Shown one piece after another: positions 62,570-64,000 of a stretch of DNA of 64,000 nucleotides (its first letter is position 1; every line of letters begins with the position of its first letter). The DNA comes from Acinetobacter pittii ATCC 19004 = CIP 70.29. Lineage in GTDB: Bacteria; Pseudomonadota; Gammaproteobacteria; Pseudomonadales; Moraxellaceae. The stretch spans positions 178,624 through 242,623 of the forward strand of contig NZ_KB849786.1 of NCBI RefSeq assembly GCF_000369045.1. The letters run 5' to 3'. The notes beneath the pieces were generated by a model, which saw nothing but the letters and a program-made list of their open reading frames with translations, ran no database searches and was not told the origin of the DNA. Both the position numbers and the translations under genes were made by a program.

Positions 62570-64000
62570 TTATTTAGGGAAAACAACACCACTTGCTAAA
62601 TCATAATTTGTTGGTGAGTTAGTATAGACCGATCCAAGTCGAACTGCAAAGAACCAGCCTAATGTACCTTGGTCTTGAATCCGATTTTCAAAGATATAAG
62701 GCTCATCTGTTTCGGATGCAGCATCTTCAATAAATACTTTATATTCAATAGGTCCTGTATTTTCACTGTCGCGCTCAAATAGATAACCATCAATATTAAA
62801 GAAGCCTAGGTTATTGTTCGCGTCGACTAACCTATAACCTTCAGCTGCTTGTTCTTTAAGAAGTTTTTCAAGTTTAATTGCATCATCCTTGTTGAAAGGA
62901 ATATGTTGCGGAATTTCAAAATAACGATATGCATAGGTTCCGTTATGGGTACTGCTATTTACGCAAGTAGGTACATAGAAGGTTCCATTCGTTGTGCCAT
63001 TATTGGTGAATTCTGAGTTTGCGTAAATTAGCTTACAACCTTGTGCACCAAGTTCATTGAAGGCATTTAGAATACTTGTGCGAGAAGTGTTGGTTAAGAA
63101 GCGATTAGAATACGAATAGGTTGCAGGTTTCTTATCATTTTTCACAAATAAATATTTATCTGTATCAGATGTAACCTCGCCAAATGAAAGCTTATATATA
63201 TAGCCTAAGCTACCTTGTTTATTTAACTCATTCACCCATAGTAAATAACGGTTTGCTACTGAATTAGTTTTAACATCAACTGTTTTATAGGTGTATGTGT
63301 CAGTGGATTTATTGTTTTTAACATATAAATTTTTATACAGCGCAAAGCTTCCATCCGGATTATCTAATCTTACAGATGGCGTGAGAAGAGCATAGCCTTG
63401 GCGTCCTTGGTCATTAAGTTGGGTTAATAGATCTGCCCAAGATTCCTTATTATCTCCTAGTCTAAAACTTGCTGTTGCCAATACTTGAGTTGGCTTTTGC
63501 ATGCTTGCTGGTGGGGTTGTTTTTGTGAAGCACGTATTTGTGAGATCAAAGTTTGCTTGCTGCAAATAATTATGTATCGCATTTGGTTCATCTGTAGGAA
63601 CTAGACAGAATTGGTTTGCATTTTTAAACCCTAGAATAGCTTGCTGTTTCTGCGTTAGCTTTCCTGCTACTACAAGCTGCCAATCTACTTTGTTATAGCT
63701 TGAGGTTTGTACTGTCTGAGGTGCTCCAATATTTGAAACCAGACTAAAATCTTCAGCTTGGCGGTAACTTGCAACAATGTTACCTGTACAGTTCGATTCA
63801 TTCTCATAACGTACTGTTTCACTGGCAAATCGCACGCTGTTATCAGAAACCTTAATGACATTCATTTTTAGAGCAGAGCCGTTAATACAACCTCCTTTGC
63901 CTGCTAACCAACTTCCAACAAAGCGATCCGCTACACTTGTTGGTGTTGGTGTTGGTGTTGGTGTTGGTGTTGGTGTTGGTGTTGGTGTTGGTGTTGGTGT
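62570..64000 (-). CDS. C-terminal part of a repeat protein with Thr-Pro linker (partial)
   Basis: The frame is open from the stop at 62570 to the right edge: 476 visible residues, N-terminus outside the window. It begins with ten Thr-Pro pairs, then a domain with SWLAGKGGCINGSALKM and three or more cysteines, then four to five degenerate repeats of about 60 residues. The repeat pattern is YxYK/R, a linker, LxxLLNExGxxGY/W, then YLFxR/K (for example EKLLKEQAAEGYRLV then GYLFER), similar to DUF4177 domains. The Thr-Pro linker and cysteines suggest an exported or surface protein. An internal methionine at 63865 is not the true start. Function unknown. Confidence 0.75.
   Translation of the reverse strand, partial: TPTPTPTPTPTPTPTPTPTPTSVADRFVGSWLAGKGGCINGSALKMNVIKVSDNSVRFASETVRYENESNCTGNIVASYRQAEDFSLVSNIGAPQTVQTSSYNKVDWQLVVAGKLTQKQQAILGFKNANQFCLVPTDEPNAIHNYLQQANFDLTNTCFTKTTPPASMQKPTQVLATASFRLGDNKESWADLLTQLNDQGRQGYALLTPSVRLDNPDGSFALYKNLYVKNNKSTDTYTYKTVDVKTNSVANRYLLWVNELNKQGSLGYIYKLSFGEVTSDTDKYLFVKNDKKPATYSYSNRFLTNTSRTSILNAFNELGAQGCKLIYANSEFTNNGTTNGTFYVPTCVNSSTHNGTYAYRYFEIPQHIPFNKDDAIKLEKLLKEQAAEGYRLVDANNNLGFFNIDGYLFERDSENTGPIEYKVFIEDAASETDEPYIFENRIQDQGTLGWFFAVRLGSVYTNSPTNYDLASGVVFPK
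63941..64000 (-). repeat. Hexanucleotide repeat coding for (Thr-Pro)10
   Basis: The unit TGGTGT occurs ten times without interruption to the window edge and may continue beyond it. On the minus strand it codes Thr-Pro pairs. Since the unit is six bases, copy changes keep the frame and only alter linker length. Confidence 0.95.

Noticed and set aside
62570..63865. Complete 431-residue gene starting at the internal ATG
   Set aside because: The frame continues upstream through a coherent domain and the Thr-Pro linker to the window edge, so the true start is outside.
63938..64000. Short repeat array at the right edge as a possible CRISPR
   Set aside because: The repeat is a contiguous six-base unit without spacers and is translated as Thr-Pro pairs in an open frame.

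Overview
The window is chromosomal DNA from an Acinetobacter of the A. baumannii group. The evidence is the complete adeIJK efflux operon, the pmrCAB colistin-response operon, a wax ester synthase/DGAT, a DcaP-type porin, and AT-rich intergenic DNA with compact genes. PmrA, PmrB and AdeI look nearly identical to the A. baumannii proteins I remember, but with scattered substitutions. A close relative in the complex is therefore as likely as A. baumannii itself; this is inference from memory, not an alignment. I see no prophage, insertion sequence, integron or CRISPR array. The region looks like ordinary core genome with a few accessory genes.

Layout. 0-5.6 kb: maf, rng, a 57-residue small protein, wax ester synthase, cysH, thrH. 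5.6-16 kb: FadL-like channel, quinone reductase, two AraC regulators, fatty acid desaturase with a PaaX-like regulator, uppP, quinone oxidoreductase, hchA, tRNA-Arg(CCU). 16-28.5 kb: an Fe-S (6-4) photolyase with its two small companion genes, nudC, an aromatic amino acid permease, prpF, ispA, an MmcQ-like protein, a QmcA/NfeD pair, a patatin lipoprotein with a lysophospholipid acyltransferase, and an AmpG-like MFS protein. 28.5-40.5 kb: DcaP porin, pmrCAB, a convergent PAP2 phosphatase, amtB, a LysR/AEC-transporter pair, a J-domain-like protein, a methyltransferase. 40.5-56.3 kb: valS, an SDR cluster, two YbjQ proteins, adeIJK with an upstream PAP2 gene, a Gcr-type membrane protein and ispB. 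56.3-64 kb: rplU-rpmA, lolA, an RsiV-like lipoprotein, serS, cysG, trmL, and the C-terminal part of a repeat protein with a Thr-Pro linker that runs off the right edge.

The common theme is the cell envelope: lipid A modification, undecaprenyl phosphate recycling, phospholipid remodelling, lipoprotein carriage, porins and RND efflux. The strongest new signal is regulatory. A perfect direct repeat, TTTAAG-N5-TTTAAG, the recognised form of a PmrA box, occurs not only before pmrC but also before the convergent PAP2 phosphatase and about 285 bases before uppP. By a rough base-composition estimate, chance would give well under one such 12-base match in 64 kb. I propose that PmrA couples phosphoethanolamine addition to envelope phosphatases. 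Other points of interest are a good sigma-54 promoter before amtB, the PAP2-adeIJK arrangement, and the DUF4177-like tandem repeats of the last gene.
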